DNA of 64,000 nt from Borreliella garinii. Lineage in GTDB: Bacteria; Spirochaetota; Spirochaetia; Borreliales; Borreliaceae. Under the pieces are notes generated by a model that was given only the letters and a program-made list of their open reading frames with translations, was not told the DNA's origin and did no database searches. How positions within the stretch are numbered: position 1 is the first letter of the stretch; each line of letters starts with the position of its first letter. Positions 27,360-36,507 of this stretch are shown here, piece by piece. The position numbers and the translations under genes were made by a program. The stretch lies in NCBI RefSeq assembly GCF_001922545.1, contig NZ_CP018744.1:841639-905638 (forward strand), in the 5' to 3' direction.

Positions 27360-28097
27360 ATGAAAATATTGAGAAGTGTTATAACTTATTTTAATGTTTT
27401 ATTGTTCTTTTTGATTTTGATTTTTTTTTTATTTCCCTTCTACTTGATTTGTAAGATTTTTTCACTTGAGCGTTATGTTATTAGATTTAGCTTTATTATG
27501 ATGCGAGCTTGCATTAAGATTGGTTTATGGCTTGCTGGAATTAAAATTATTGTTACAGGTTCTGAGAATATTCCCCAAAAAAGCAATATAATCATAATGG
27601 GAAATCATATTGCGGCTATGGATCCTTTAATTTTTATTTATACCTTTGTTAATCCATTTGTAATATTAGCAAAACATTCTTTGCTTAGGGTTCCTTTTGT
27701 GAATCTTGTTTTAATTGTTATGGGCGCTATTTTTGTCAATAGAAAGAGCATAAGATCTGCTGCTATTGCTGAGGCTAAGGCAATAAAGGTTATGAGAGAG
27801 GGTAGATCTATTGGAATTTTCCCTGAAGGGACTAGGAACAGAGGGGGGGATACTAAGGTTTTTAAAAAAGGTGCAATTAAGATGGCATTAAAGACAGGAA
27901 CATCTATTCTTCCTGTTACTCTTTATAATACTAATAACTTTTTCATTAAAAATATTATTTTTAATTCTGGAGTATCTGTTTATATTCATGTCCATCCTTT
28001 GATAGATGTTTTAAAATTAAGTGAATATGAAAAAGAGAATCTTACTAGTATTATTAGAGATCAAATAGTTAAAAAGCTTGAAACTATTAAAATTTAA
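27360..28097 (+). CDS. plsC: 1-acyl-sn-glycerol-3-phosphate acyltransferase
   Basis: Makes phosphatidic acid from lysophosphatidic acid at the inner membrane. NHIAAMD is the catalytic HxxxxD motif, NRKS and FPEGTRNRG are the substrate-binding motifs. An N-terminal membrane helix (about residues 12-32) is present; 245 residues is typical. It begins 8 bases after the lipoprotein stop and precedes parE by 20 bases. B31 order BB0037. Confidence 0.94.
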   Translation: MKILRSVITYFNVLLFFLILIFFLFPFYLICKIFSLERYVIRFSFIMMRACIKIGLWLAGIKIIVTGSENIPQKSNIIIMGNHIAAMDPLIFIYTFVNPFVILAKHSLLRVPFVNLVLIVMGAIFVNRKSIRSAAIAEAKAIKVMREGRSIGIFPEGTRNRGGDTKVFKKGAIKMALKTGTSILPVTLYNTNNFFIKNIIFNSGVSVYIHVHPLIDVLKLSEYEKENLTSIIRDQIVKKLETIKI

Positions 28098-28117
28098 TTT
28101 ATAAAGCAAGGATTTAG

Positions 28118-29917
28118 ATGAAGACTCAAAATTATGATGAAAGTAAAATAATAACCCTATCTTCTCTTGAACACATTAGATTAAGATCTGGTATGTATAT
28201 TGGACGTTTAGGAGATGGCTCTAATATTGATGATGGTATTTATATTCTAATTAAAGAGATAATAGACAATTCAATTGATGAGTTTATTATGGGTTATGGA
28301 AATGAAATTTTTATAAAAAAAGAAAATAATCTCATTACTATTAGGGATTATGGAAGAGGAATTCCTCTTGGGAAAGTTGTCGAGAGCGTTTCAGTTATTA
28401 ATACTGGAGCTAAGTACAATGATGATGTTTTCCAATTTTCTGTAGGACTTAATGGAGTTGGAACTAAAGCAGTTAATGCCTTAAGTTCAAAATTTCTAGT
28501 AAGATCAACAAGGAATGGTAAATCTTTTGAGGCTTTGTTTTCTAAAGGAAACTTATTAGAATCCAGAGAAATGGAATCTTCTGATAAAGACGGTACTTAT
28601 GTTGAGTTTTTAGCGGATTCAGAGATATTTGGAAAATATTCTTACAGTGAAGATTTTCTTAAGAGAAGATTTTTCCATTATGCTTGTTTGAATAAAGGGC
28701 TTATAATAAACTATAATAATCAAATTTTTGAATCCAAAAACGGTCTTTTAGATTTTTTGAATTCAGAAATTAAAAGTGATGATTTGCTTTATGATATTGT
28801 TTACTATTCTAGTAAAACTTTGGAGTTTGCTTTTTCTCATACAAATAATTATGGAGAGACTTATTTTTCATTTGTTAATGGGCAATATACCAACGATGGA
28901 GGTACCCATCAGACTGGTTTTAGAGAAGGCTTTGTAAGAGCTATTAATGATTTTCTTAAAAAAACATATTCGTCAACAGATATTAGAGAAGGGCTTGTTG
29001 CAACTCTTTCTGTTAAAATTAAAGACCCAATATTTGAAAGCCAAACTAAGAATAAGCTTGGAAATATTGAAACTAGAGGTAATGTTGCAAGGGAAGTGCA
29101 AAAGATAATTTCTGAGATTTTATATAAAGATAAAATACTTGCAAAATTGATTGAGAAAAAAGTAGTTGACAATGAACGACTTAGGAAAGAACTAAGTAGT
29201 GTAAGAAAAGAGGCAAGAGAGAGAGCAAAAAAAATATCTTTTAAAATCCCCAAGCTTAAGGATTGTAAATTTCATTTTAATGGTAGCAACGAGCAGTCAG
29301 AACAAACTATGATCTTTTTAACAGAAGGGGACTCTGCAACGGGTTCAATGGTATCTTGTAGAGATGTTTATACCCAGGCTATATTTTCTCTTAGAGGCAA
29401 ACCTCAAAATATGTTTGAAAAAAATAAATCTGAAATATATAAAAATGAAGAGCTTTATAATATGATGGTGGCTCTTGGCATTGAAGAATCAATTGAAAAT
29501 TTAAGGTACAATAAGGTTGTAATAGCAACTGATGCAGATTTTGATGGATTTCATATTAGAAATTTGTTGTTAACTTTTTTCTTAACTTTTTTTGAAGATT
29601 TAATTTTAAATGGTCATATGTATATTTTAGAAACTCCTCTTTTTAGGGTTAGGAACAAAAAAAACACGATCTATTGTTATTCTGAGGAAGAAAAGAAAAA
29701 GGCCATGATCCAGCTTAAGGGGGGATGTGAAGTGACAAGGTTTAAGGGCCTTGGTGAAATTTCTCCAAATGAATTTAAAAGTTTTATTGATATTAATAGC
29801 ATTAAACTTACAAAAGTGGATCTTTTTAATATTAAAGAAATAAAAGAGAAATTGGGTTTTTATATGGGGCAAAATACTCCTGAGCGGCGGAATTTTATTA
29901 TGGAGAATTTGATTTAA
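28118..29917 (+). CDS. parE: DNA topoisomerase IV subunit B
   Basis: The ATPase subunit of topoisomerase IV (decatenation). The GHKL ATPase shows IIDNSIDEF and GRGIPLG; the transducer follows; the TOPRIM domain has LTEGDSATGS, DADFDGFHI and RFKGLGEI. At 599 residues it is compact. The last base of its stop codon is the first base of the parC ATG, so the two subunits are made together. AAGGA precedes ATG 28118. Confidence 0.95.
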   Translation: MKTQNYDESKIITLSSLEHIRLRSGMYIGRLGDGSNIDDGIYILIKEIIDNSIDEFIMGYGNEIFIKKENNLITIRDYGRGIPLGKVVESVSVINTGAKYNDDVFQFSVGLNGVGTKAVNALSSKFLVRSTRNGKSFEALFSKGNLLESREMESSDKDGTYVEFLADSEIFGKYSYSEDFLKRRFFHYACLNKGLIINYNNQIFESKNGLLDFLNSEIKSDDLLYDIVYYSSKTLEFAFSHTNNYGETYFSFVNGQYTNDGGTHQTGFREGFVRAINDFLKKTYSSTDIREGLVATLSVKIKDPIFESQTKNKLGNIETRGNVAREVQKIISEILYKDKILAKLIEKKVVDNERLRKELSSVRKEARERAKKISFKIPKLKDCKFHFNGSNEQSEQTMIFLTEGDSATGSMVSCRDVYTQAIFSLRGKPQNMFEKNKSEIYKNEELYNMMVALGIEESIENLRYNKVVIATDADFDGFHIRNLLLTFFLTFFEDLILNGHMYILETPLFRVRNKKNTIYCYSEEEKKKAMIQLKGGCEVTRFKGLGEISPNEFKSFIDINSIKLTKVDLFNIKEIKEKLGFYMGQNTPERRNFIMENLI

Positions 29918-31797
29918 TGGATATTAGAAGCATACTTAAAGATAATTTTTTGCAATATTCATCTTATGTTATTAAAGATCGCGCTATTGCTAGTGTTGTT
30001 GATGGATTTAAGCCAGTTCAAAGGAGAATTATACATTCTCTTTTTGAAATGCATGATGGTAATTTTCATAAAGTTGCAAATGTTGTTGGTAATACAATGA
30101 AATACCATCCTCACGGTGATACTTCAATTTATGAGGCTCTTGTTAATATTGCCAACAAGGATCTATTTATTGAAAAGCAAGGCAATTTTGGCAATTTATT
30201 GACAGGTGATCCTGCTTCTGCTTCTCGATATATTGAATGTAGATTGACCCCTTTAGCTTTTGATGTTCTTTACAGCAAAGAGATAACAGTTTATGAATCT
30301 TCTTATGATGGAAGAAATAATGAACCTTTGCTTTATCCCGCAAAAATTCCTGTTATTTTAATTCAGGGAAGCGAGGGAATTGCTGTTGGAATGGCAGCCA
30401 AAATACTGCCTCACAATTTTAATGAGATTTTAAGCGCAGTAAAGAGCGAGCTTCTTGGAGAGACTTACGATATTTATCCTGATTTTCCAACAGGAGGAAT
30501 AGTTGATGTTAATGAATATGCTGATGGTAACGGCAAAGTTTTAGTTAGAGCTAAAATTGAAACTATAGATGAAAAAACAATTGTAATAAGGGAATTGCCT
30601 TTTGGTGAGACTACTGAGAGCTTAATATCTTCGATTGAGAAAGCGATTAGAAAGAATTATATTAAAGTTTCAAGCATTAATGATTTTACTGCTGAAAATG
30701 TGGCTATAGAACTATCTTTGCCGCGGGGTGTTTATGCAAGTGAAGTGATTGAAAAGTTGTATCATTATACAAATTGCCAGATATCAATTTCTGTTAATTT
30801 ATTGTTGCTTAGTGAGAGGTATCCTGTTGTTTATACTATTAAAGATCTTATTAAGTTTCATGCAGACCATCTTCAAAAAATTTTAAAAATGGAACTCGAA
30901 TTGCAAAGAAATAAGATCTTTGAAAAAATATTTTATAAAACACTAGAACAAATTTTTATTGAAAAAAAGATTTATAAACTTCTTGAAACAATTTCTAAAG
31001 AAGAAAATATTGTAAGTATAATATTGTCAGAGGTTTTAAAATATAAAGAATCTTTTTCAAGGGAAGTTTTGAAAGAAGATGTTGAAAATTTGCTTAAGAT
31101 TCCAATTAGAAAAATAAGTCTTTTTGATATTGATAAAAATTCTAAGGATATTAAAATTTTAAATAAAGAATTAAAGAGTGTAAATAGCAATATTTCCTCA
31201 ATAAGAGGATACTCAATAAACTTTATTGATTTATTACTTGCAAAGTACTCTAAAGATCATCAAAGGAAGACTGAAATTTCTTTAATCAAATCAAAGAATG
31301 TAAAAGAAATAGCTACAAAGAATATGAAAGTTTATTTGAACTTGGTAGAAGGTTTTGTAGGAACTAGTCTTTTTGATGGTGAATTTATCGGAAATGCTAG
31401 TTATTATGATAAAATATTGGTTTTTAGGAAAAATAGTTATGTTCTTAAAAATATTGAAGACAAGGCATTTATAGATAAAAAGAATATATGTGCTTTAGTT
31501 TATGATATAAATAATTCAAAAGCACAAATATTTTCAATAATTTATCTTAATAAACTTGACAATTTTTATTATATTAAAAGATTTAAAATAGATAAGTTTA
31601 TTACAGATAAAGTCTATGAATTTTTAGGAGAAAATGATGAATTTGTTGATTTTTCATTGAATCCCCAATTTGTAGAATTTTCAACAAATAAAGATATTGT
31701 TAAAAGAATTGAAATTGCTAATTTTATGGTTAAATCAAGAAGCTCTATTGGTAAGCGAATTTCGAGTAACAATTTGAAAAAAGTTAAATTTAAATAG
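29917..31797 (+). CDS. parC: DNA topoisomerase IV subunit A
   Basis: The cleavage subunit. The winged-helix domain has FKPVQRRI, HPHGDTSIYEAL and GNLLTGDPASASRYIECRL, placing the catalytic tyrosine at about residue 105. A coiled coil follows (to about 440), then a short C-terminal domain of roughly 160 residues, smaller than the beta-pinwheel of E. coli ParC. Overlaps parE by 1 base. B31 order BB0035. Confidence 0.94.
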   Translation: MDIRSILKDNFLQYSSYVIKDRAIASVVDGFKPVQRRIIHSLFEMHDGNFHKVANVVGNTMKYHPHGDTSIYEALVNIANKDLFIEKQGNFGNLLTGDPASASRYIECRLTPLAFDVLYSKEITVYESSYDGRNNEPLLYPAKIPVILIQGSEGIAVGMAAKILPHNFNEILSAVKSELLGETYDIYPDFPTGGIVDVNEYADGNGKVLVRAKIETIDEKTIVIRELPFGETTESLISSIEKAIRKNYIKVSSINDFTAENVAIELSLPRGVYASEVIEKLYHYTNCQISISVNLLLLSERYPVVYTIKDLIKFHADHLQKILKMELELQRNKIFEKIFYKTLEQIFIEKKIYKLLETISKEENIVSIILSEVLKYKESFSREVLKEDVENLLKIPIRKISLFDIDKNSKDIKILNKELKSVNSNISSIRGYSINFIDLLLAKYSKDHQRKTEISLIKSKNVKEIATKNMKVYLNLVEGFVGTSLFDGEFIGNASYYDKILVFRKNSYVLKNIEDKAFIDKKNICALVYDINNSKAQIFSIIYLNKLDNFYYIKRFKIDKFITDKVYEFLGENDEFVDFSLNPQFVEFSTNKDIVKRIEIANFMVKSRSSIGKRISSNNLKKVKFK

Positions 31798-31863
31798 TTC
31801 CAAAAGCCTTTTTTAAATTTCATTAATATGCTACCATAGTACCAGTTTAGTAAAGGGGTTTTT

Positions 31864-32397
31864 ATGAATAAATTTTTAATTTTTATTTTGGTAGCCTTTT
31901 GTGCTTTTTCTAGTTTTGCTCAAGATGATTCTAAAAGCACTTTTAATCTGGGAGCGGGAGAAAAATTTTTGGTTTATGAAACCAATAAGAAAGATTCTCT
32001 TGTACCATTTTTATTGAACCTTTTTTTAGGGTTCGGGATAGGTTCTTTTGCTCAAGGAGATATCCTTGGAGGTTCTCTTATTCTTGGATTTGATGCGGTT
32101 GGTATAGGTTTAATACTTACAGGAGCTTATTTGGACATCAAGGATTTTGATAATAATGCTAAAAAAGCTGATTTTAAGTGGACTTGGGGTAAGGGAATGA
32201 TGTTGGCAGGTGTGGTTACTATGGCTGTGACAAGATTGACAGAAATTGTTCTTCCATTTACATTTGCTAATAATTATAACAGGAAGCTGAAAAATAGTCT
32301 TAATATAGCCTTGGGAGGATTTGAGCCTAGTTTTGATATTAACATGGGCCAAGCTAGTGCCCTTGGGTTTGGACTGTCTTTCAAAAAAAGTTATTAA
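31864..32397 (+). CDS. p13: Outer-membrane porin P13
   Basis: A 177-residue integral outer-membrane channel unique to Borrelia. A signal peptide (residues 1-19, FSSFA|QDDS) leaves an N-terminal Gln that can become pyroglutamate, as reported for P13. Hydrophobic segments include FLLNLFLGFGIGSFAQGDI and GMMLAGVVTMAVTRL. The C-terminal 28 residues are reported to be cleaved by CtpA in B. burgdorferi. AAAGGGG lies before ATG 31864. The hydrophilic stretches differ from B31 as I recall it. B31 order BB0034. Confidence 0.93.
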   Translation: MNKFLIFILVAFCAFSSFAQDDSKSTFNLGAGEKFLVYETNKKDSLVPFLLNLFLGFGIGSFAQGDILGGSLILGFDAVGIGLILTGAYLDIKDFDNNAKKADFKWTWGKGMMLAGVVTMAVTRLTEIVLPFTFANNYNRKLKNSLNIALGGFEPSFDINMGQASALGFGLSFKKSY

Positions 32398-32413
32398 TTT
32401 TATTTATTATGAA

Positions 32414-32450
32414 AATGAGTGATTGCAATTTTGTATTGTGATTGCTCATT
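32414..32450 (+). terminator. 16-bp hairpin downstream of p13
   Basis: Arms 32414-32429 and 32435-32450 pair over 16 positions with a TTTGT loop, but only with G-U wobbles in the plus-strand RNA; the minus-strand RNA would have A-C mismatches. No strong U tract follows, so it may act as a 3'-end stabiliser as much as a terminator. Confidence 0.55.
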
Positions 32451-32470
32451 GTAGTTGAAAATTAGAGCTT

Positions 32471-32923
32471 TTATTTATATTTTATTTCTCTGCTAAGATC
32501 TTTTTTTATGCTTTTTTGTTTTAGTATTTCTCTTTTATCATACAATTTTTTTCCTTTGCATATCCCAACTTCTACTTTAATTATTGATTTTTTTAAATAA
32601 AAACTAATAGGAATTAAAGTGTATCCCTCTTTTTCTTTAAATTTTTTTAGTCTTTGTAGTTCCTTTTTTTTGATTAGAAGCTTTCTGGGTCTTAATTCAT
32701 CGTGATTAAAGATATTTCCTTCTTTATATTTTGATACGTGCAAGTTTTCAAGCCACAATTCTTCTTTTTTTATGCTTGCAAAGCTATTATTAAATGACAA
32801 TTTTTTTGCCTTTATTGATTTTACTTCAGTTCCTTTCAGTACTATTCCACAACTTATTTTTTCTTCAATAAAGTAATTAAATTTTGCCTTTTTGTTTTCA
32901 AGAAGTAAAGCGTTTGTGTTCAA
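32471..32923 (-). CDS. smpB: SsrA-binding protein SmpB
   Basis: Binds the tRNA-like part of tmRNA and delivers it to stalled ribosomes. GIVLKGTEVKSIKA, HDELRPRKLLI and KKLYDKREILKQK are the family blocks; the basic tail after residue 130 occupies the mRNA channel. TTG 32923 has AAGGA 8 bases upstream and yields 150 residues. It lies 11 bases after the PEGA/SUMF1-like gene; ssrA is elsewhere in this window. Confidence 0.95.
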   Translation of the reverse strand: MNTNALLLENKKAKFNYFIEEKISCGIVLKGTEVKSIKAKKLSFNNSFASIKKEELWLENLHVSKYKEGNIFNHDELRPRKLLIKKKELQRLKKFKEKEGYTLIPISFYLKKSIIKVEVGICKGKKLYDKREILKQKSIKKDLSREIKYK

Positions 32924-32934
32924 ATCTATTCCTT

Positions 32935-34398
32935 CTAATCCTTTGATACAATCAATCTAAAACCAATGTTTGGAGAACTCCAATTTTTCAAGAAAGAAGC
33001 TTTAGTTGATGGATTGATTAAATTATTATTTTCATGGGAGTATGTTCTAACTTCTGTTACTAATGAATAAAAATTTGAATTTTCGTTATAAAAATTTTTT
33101 TCATTTTTAAACATTGCAATATCGTTAAAAGACGAATTTTGCATTAAATTCCAAAATCCAACTTTTTTTGATATTTCATTAATATTTAATGATTTTTTGT
33201 TTGGTTCTTTTTGGTACAATTCCCATTCTTGTGATATAGGGAGTCTTGCTTTAAATCCTTTGGGAAGTTTTTTAGAGTACCAGTTGGCATATTCTATTGC
33301 TGAGAAATAAGATATACCTGTGATAGCTTCATTTAAGCCTATTTGATTAAAATTTTTGAGATAATTTTCATCTACGAGTTGTTCTTTTATTAAATTTTCT
33401 TTGTTATTTAATGCCCATTTTGGATTTTCTTTTAAAAAATCTTGATACTCATATTTTGTAACATTTTGCTCTTGAATAAGAAATTCTTTTATACTATAGG
33501 TAGATTTTAGTGAAATATTTTTTGAATCTAATTCATAATTTTGAATTTTTTCGATTTTATTTGAATTTATTTTTTTAAATCTAGGTAACTTTATATTAAT
33601 TTTTTCATTTTTAGAAATTAATTGAATGTTTTCATTGTCTAGAGTTTTGGTTAATTTTTTAATCCAGGGTTTATTTTTTGTTAGTATTTTGAGATCTTTA
33701 TCTAAATTTTCTAAAAACCAAAAGATAGCTCTATTTTCTAAGTTAAAATTTGTTTTTAAAGAGTTCCATATTTTTTCTTGATCACTATTGCTTTGGTCTA
33801 TTGAATACACTGCTTTATATGAATCTAAAAAATCCTTAAACATTTCTATTGAATTTAAGTAAGGTATGGAATCTTTTAGAAATTTTTTAATGTATTCAGG
33901 ATGTTCTTTGAGTTCACTAGATACTAATGAAAATACAGGGATTAATTTTGTATTTTCATTAGTATTTTTTATTTTTACCATTATAGAGAGTTCTTTTTGT
34001 CTTTGTTCAATGATCTTTTCAGGATCAACCAGTTCTAAATTTATTTGTAAATTATAGCTTCCAAAAAATTTGTTGTGAATTTTTATATTTTGTTCGTAGG
34101 TTTTAAATCCCATCCTTTTTGCTTTAAGGATTCCTTCAGTGGTATTTATATATTTATTAAGTGGAGTTCTGCCGATATACTTTTCGTTTAAATAGATATA
34201 AGTGTTTTCAATGTTAGAATTTATTTTTAAATACGCTCCTGGATTTTTAAACTTAGGTATAATAATTAAAACTGATACTAAACTTAAAAGTAATATTATT
34301 GTTGTAAGAAATACGTAAACTTTGGGAACTATTCCTAGAATTGGCTTTAATTTAACTTCAAGAAGATCAATATTTGAATTCTCATCAATTTCCTTCAT
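32935..34398 (-). CDS. Membrane protein with PEGA and degenerate SUMF1-like domains
   Basis: One transmembrane helix (about residues 24-46) precedes a PEGA domain (about 54-105: NTYIYLNEKYIGRTPL). A central helical region follows and the C-terminal 190 residues resemble the formylglycine-generating/SUMF1 fold (VTKYEYQDFL, GISYFSAIEYANWYSKKLP, FKARLPISQEWELY and the terminal NIGFRLIV). The protein has no cysteine, so the copper-cysteine chemistry of FGE is excluded; the domain more likely binds a ligand or glycan. Upstream of smpB on the same strand. B31 order BB0032. Confidence 0.75.
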   Translation of the reverse strand: MKEIDENSNIDLLEVKLKPILGIVPKVYVFLTTIILLLSLVSVLIIIPKFKNPGAYLKINSNIENTYIYLNEKYIGRTPLNKYINTTEGILKAKRMGFKTYEQNIKIHNKFFGSYNLQINLELVDPEKIIEQRQKELSIMVKIKNTNENTKLIPVFSLVSSELKEHPEYIKKFLKDSIPYLNSIEMFKDFLDSYKAVYSIDQSNSDQEKIWNSLKTNFNLENRAIFWFLENLDKDLKILTKNKPWIKKLTKTLDNENIQLISKNEKINIKLPRFKKINSNKIEKIQNYELDSKNISLKSTYSIKEFLIQEQNVTKYEYQDFLKENPKWALNNKENLIKEQLVDENYLKNFNQIGLNEAITGISYFSAIEYANWYSKKLPKGFKARLPISQEWELYQKEPNKKSLNINEISKKVGFWNLMQNSSFNDIAMFKNEKNFYNENSNFYSLVTEVRTYSHENNNLINPSTKASFLKNWSSPNIGFRLIVSKD

Positions 34399-34468
34399 CT
34401 TTTAAAGTATAGAAAAGTATTTAAATAAGTGTCAATATTTTGTATGATTTAATTCTTGAGGTTAGATT

Positions 34469-35449
34469 ATGTATTTAAGAAGATTAGATAAATTTGCATC
34501 TTTTTTGGTATACTCTGTTGAAAAATACTTGACATATCGAAAAAGAAAGAAGTATTTTTGCAAATTAAGGGCTAAGAAACGAGGATTTTTTCTCAACTTT
34601 TTATTTGATTTTGTAGCAGCGGCAATTTTTGTACTGGTAATAAATCAATATTTTGTCCAAGCTTATAAAATACCGTCAGGTTCAATGGAAAATACTCTTC
34701 AAATAGGGGATTTTTTATTTGTAGATAAATTTTCTTACGGTCCTGAACTTTTACCAGGGTTATTTAAGATTAATGGTTTTAAAGCCCCAGAAGAATCCGA
34801 TGTTATTATTTTTGAAAATCCAGAATATAAATCAAAGGGTGTTTTTTTTGATATTTTTCAAAGAATACTTTACATGTTAACGTTATCTTTTATTGATCTT
34901 GATAGAGATGAATATGGCAATCCTAATGTTAGATTTCTAGTTAAAAGAGGTGTATTTGCAGATGGAAAAATTGTTAGATTTAACAGCGGTAAAGCTTACA
35001 TTAAAAGAGAAGGCGAAGAAAATTTTATTTTAGAAGATTCTTATCGGGATTTGGTTGATCAAAATTTTAATATTAAGAAAATTGTAGCAAATGAGGACTA
35101 TGGGATTTATGGTGATTTTGCTATGTTTGTTGCTTTGAGTCAGTTAAATATAAATTTAAGTCGCATTCCCGATTTCTCATTTTTTGATGTTAGAGTGATT
35201 GATAGGTTTGAGTTTGAAAGATTAGAATATAAGTATTTGTCTGCTTTTATGCCATATGTTGATTATTATATGGAGAAAGCTATAATAAGGGATTATGGGA
35301 TTTATGTTCCTTATGGATATATTTTGCCAATTGGAGACAATAGAGACAATTCTCATGATGGTCGATTTTTTGGTGTAATAAATAAGAATAAAGTGCTTGG
35401 AAAAACTTTAATAATATATCTTCCATTTTCTAGAGTAGGATTTATTTAA
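34469..35449 (+). CDS. lepB: Signal peptidase I
   Basis: Cleaves signal peptides at the periplasmic face. An N-terminal membrane helix (about residues 46-66) is followed by IPSGSMENTLQIGDF with the catalytic Ser, FLVKRGVFADG with the general-base Lys and IGDNRDNSHDGR, the box E signature. A 326-residue length with a large insert before box E is longer than E. coli-type cores. Followed 1 base later by a degenerate paralogue. B31 order BB0031. Confidence 0.93.
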   Translation: MYLRRLDKFASFLVYSVEKYLTYRKRKKYFCKLRAKKRGFFLNFLFDFVAAAIFVLVINQYFVQAYKIPSGSMENTLQIGDFLFVDKFSYGPELLPGLFKINGFKAPEESDVIIFENPEYKSKGVFFDIFQRILYMLTLSFIDLDRDEYGNPNVRFLVKRGVFADGKIVRFNSGKAYIKREGEENFILEDSYRDLVDQNFNIKKIVANEDYGIYGDFAMFVALSQLNINLSRIPDFSFFDVRVIDRFEFERLEYKYLSAFMPYVDYYMEKAIIRDYGIYVPYGYILPIGDNRDNSHDGRFFGVINKNKVLGKTLIIYLPFSRVGFI

Positions 35450-35450
35450 A

Positions 35451-36086
35451 GTGGCTCCATATTTAACTTTCGAACAAAGGCTTTTAAGAAAAAGGCAAAG
35501 AAAAATTTTTTTTAAATATGTTTTAACATTTTTAATGTTAAATTTTTTTTTCACAAAGTTTGTTTTGCAAATTTTTATGATTAAAGGTAATGAGATGTTG
35601 CCAACCATAACAAAAAATGCTAGTTTGTTTTTTGTTGCAAGACATATAACGTCTTTTTTTATTCCTTTGAAAATGAATGATATTGTTCTTTATGAAGATT
35701 TTAGGTTAAGTAATAATTTTTTATTAACGTTAATAAAAGATTTCTTTTTTTTAAATAAAATTCTTAAAAGAGCAAACTATAAGGTATCAAGAATAGCGGC
35801 TGTTCAGGGCGATTCTGTTTATGTTAGAGGTTTGAATGTTTTGGTAAATAAAAAGGATACAGATTTTTTTTATTTGAATGGCAATTTAGTTAGCTATTAT
35901 AAGTTGAATAATTTTTTCAATACAGATGAAGTGGTTAAGTGCTTCATTTTGAAAAAAAATGAAGTTTTTTTATTAAATGACAATTTAAGTGTTTTAAATG
36001 ATTCTAGAATATTTGGACCTATTAATAAAAATGCTATTGTTTCTTTTTTGGCCTTTAGGGTAGTGGACTATAAGATTGTTAAATAA
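35451..36086 (+). CDS. Signal peptidase I-like protein with altered catalytic residues
   Basis: A 211-residue LepB paralogue with one N-terminal membrane helix (about residues 19-38). Box B reads [10 protein letters not shown]: the position of the catalytic Ser holds Glu. Box D reads [16 protein letters not shown]: the general-base Lys of KRV is replaced by Ser. Box E persists only as [15 protein letters not shown]. Normal SPase I chemistry is therefore not expected. Starts at GTG 35451, with AGTAGGA upstream and 1 base after lepB, suggesting cotranslation and perhaps a partner role. B31 order BB0030. Confidence 0.82.
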   Translation: MAPYLTFEQRLLRKRQRKIFFKYVLTFLMLNFFFTKFVLQIFMIKGNEMLPTITKNASLFFVARHITSFFIPLKMNDIVLYEDFRLSNNFLLTLIKDFFFLNKILKRANYKVSRIAAVQGDSVYVRGLNVLVNKKDTDFFYLNGNLVSYYKLNNFFNTDEVVKCFILKKNEVFLLNDNLSVLNDSRIFGPINKNAIVSFLAFRVVDYKIVK

Positions 36087-36507
36087 AATTTTTGTTGATG
36101 CTGATTCTTGTAATTTTAAGATAATAAAATTTTTGCAAAAATTTATATTGCACAATAAATCAAAACTTATTGTAGTTTCTAATAAGTTTTTGAATTTAGA
36201 AAAAACAGAAAATGTTTTTTTAGAGGTGGTAGACGATGTTGATGCATTTATTTTGAATTTAGCAGATAGGTACAGCCTTGTAATTACTCGAGATATTTTT
36301 TTTGCTAAACTTCTTTTAAATCTTGGGGTTAAGGTTATGAATGATGAGGGTCAAATTTTTAATGTAAATAATATAAATTATTTATATTTTAGATCTAAGA
36401 TTAATTTTAATTTGAAAATTAAGATTAAAAAATATTATGATGTAGATTTTAATAAGTTTAGATATGAAAAATTTATAACAAATTTTTATTCTTTATTCTT
36501 TAGTTAA
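36076..36507 (+). CDS. DUF188/YaiI-family protein
   Basis: A 143-residue protein with the DUF188 opening [19 protein letters not shown], matching the VDADACP start of YaiI/YqxD proteins, and a second acidic site [17 protein letters not shown]. The PIN-like fold suggests a nuclease but activity is unproven for the family. Starts with TTG 36076 inside the end of the LepB-like gene (11-base overlap) and runs 15 bases into the convergent lipoprotein gene. B31 order BB0029. Confidence 0.8.
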   Translation: MLNKIFVDADSCNFKIIKFLQKFILHNKSKLIVVSNKFLNLEKTENVFLEVVDDVDAFILNLADRYSLVITRDIFFAKLLLNLGVKVMNDEGQIFNVNNINYLYFRSKINFNLKIKIKKYYDVDFNKFRYEKFITNFYSLFFS

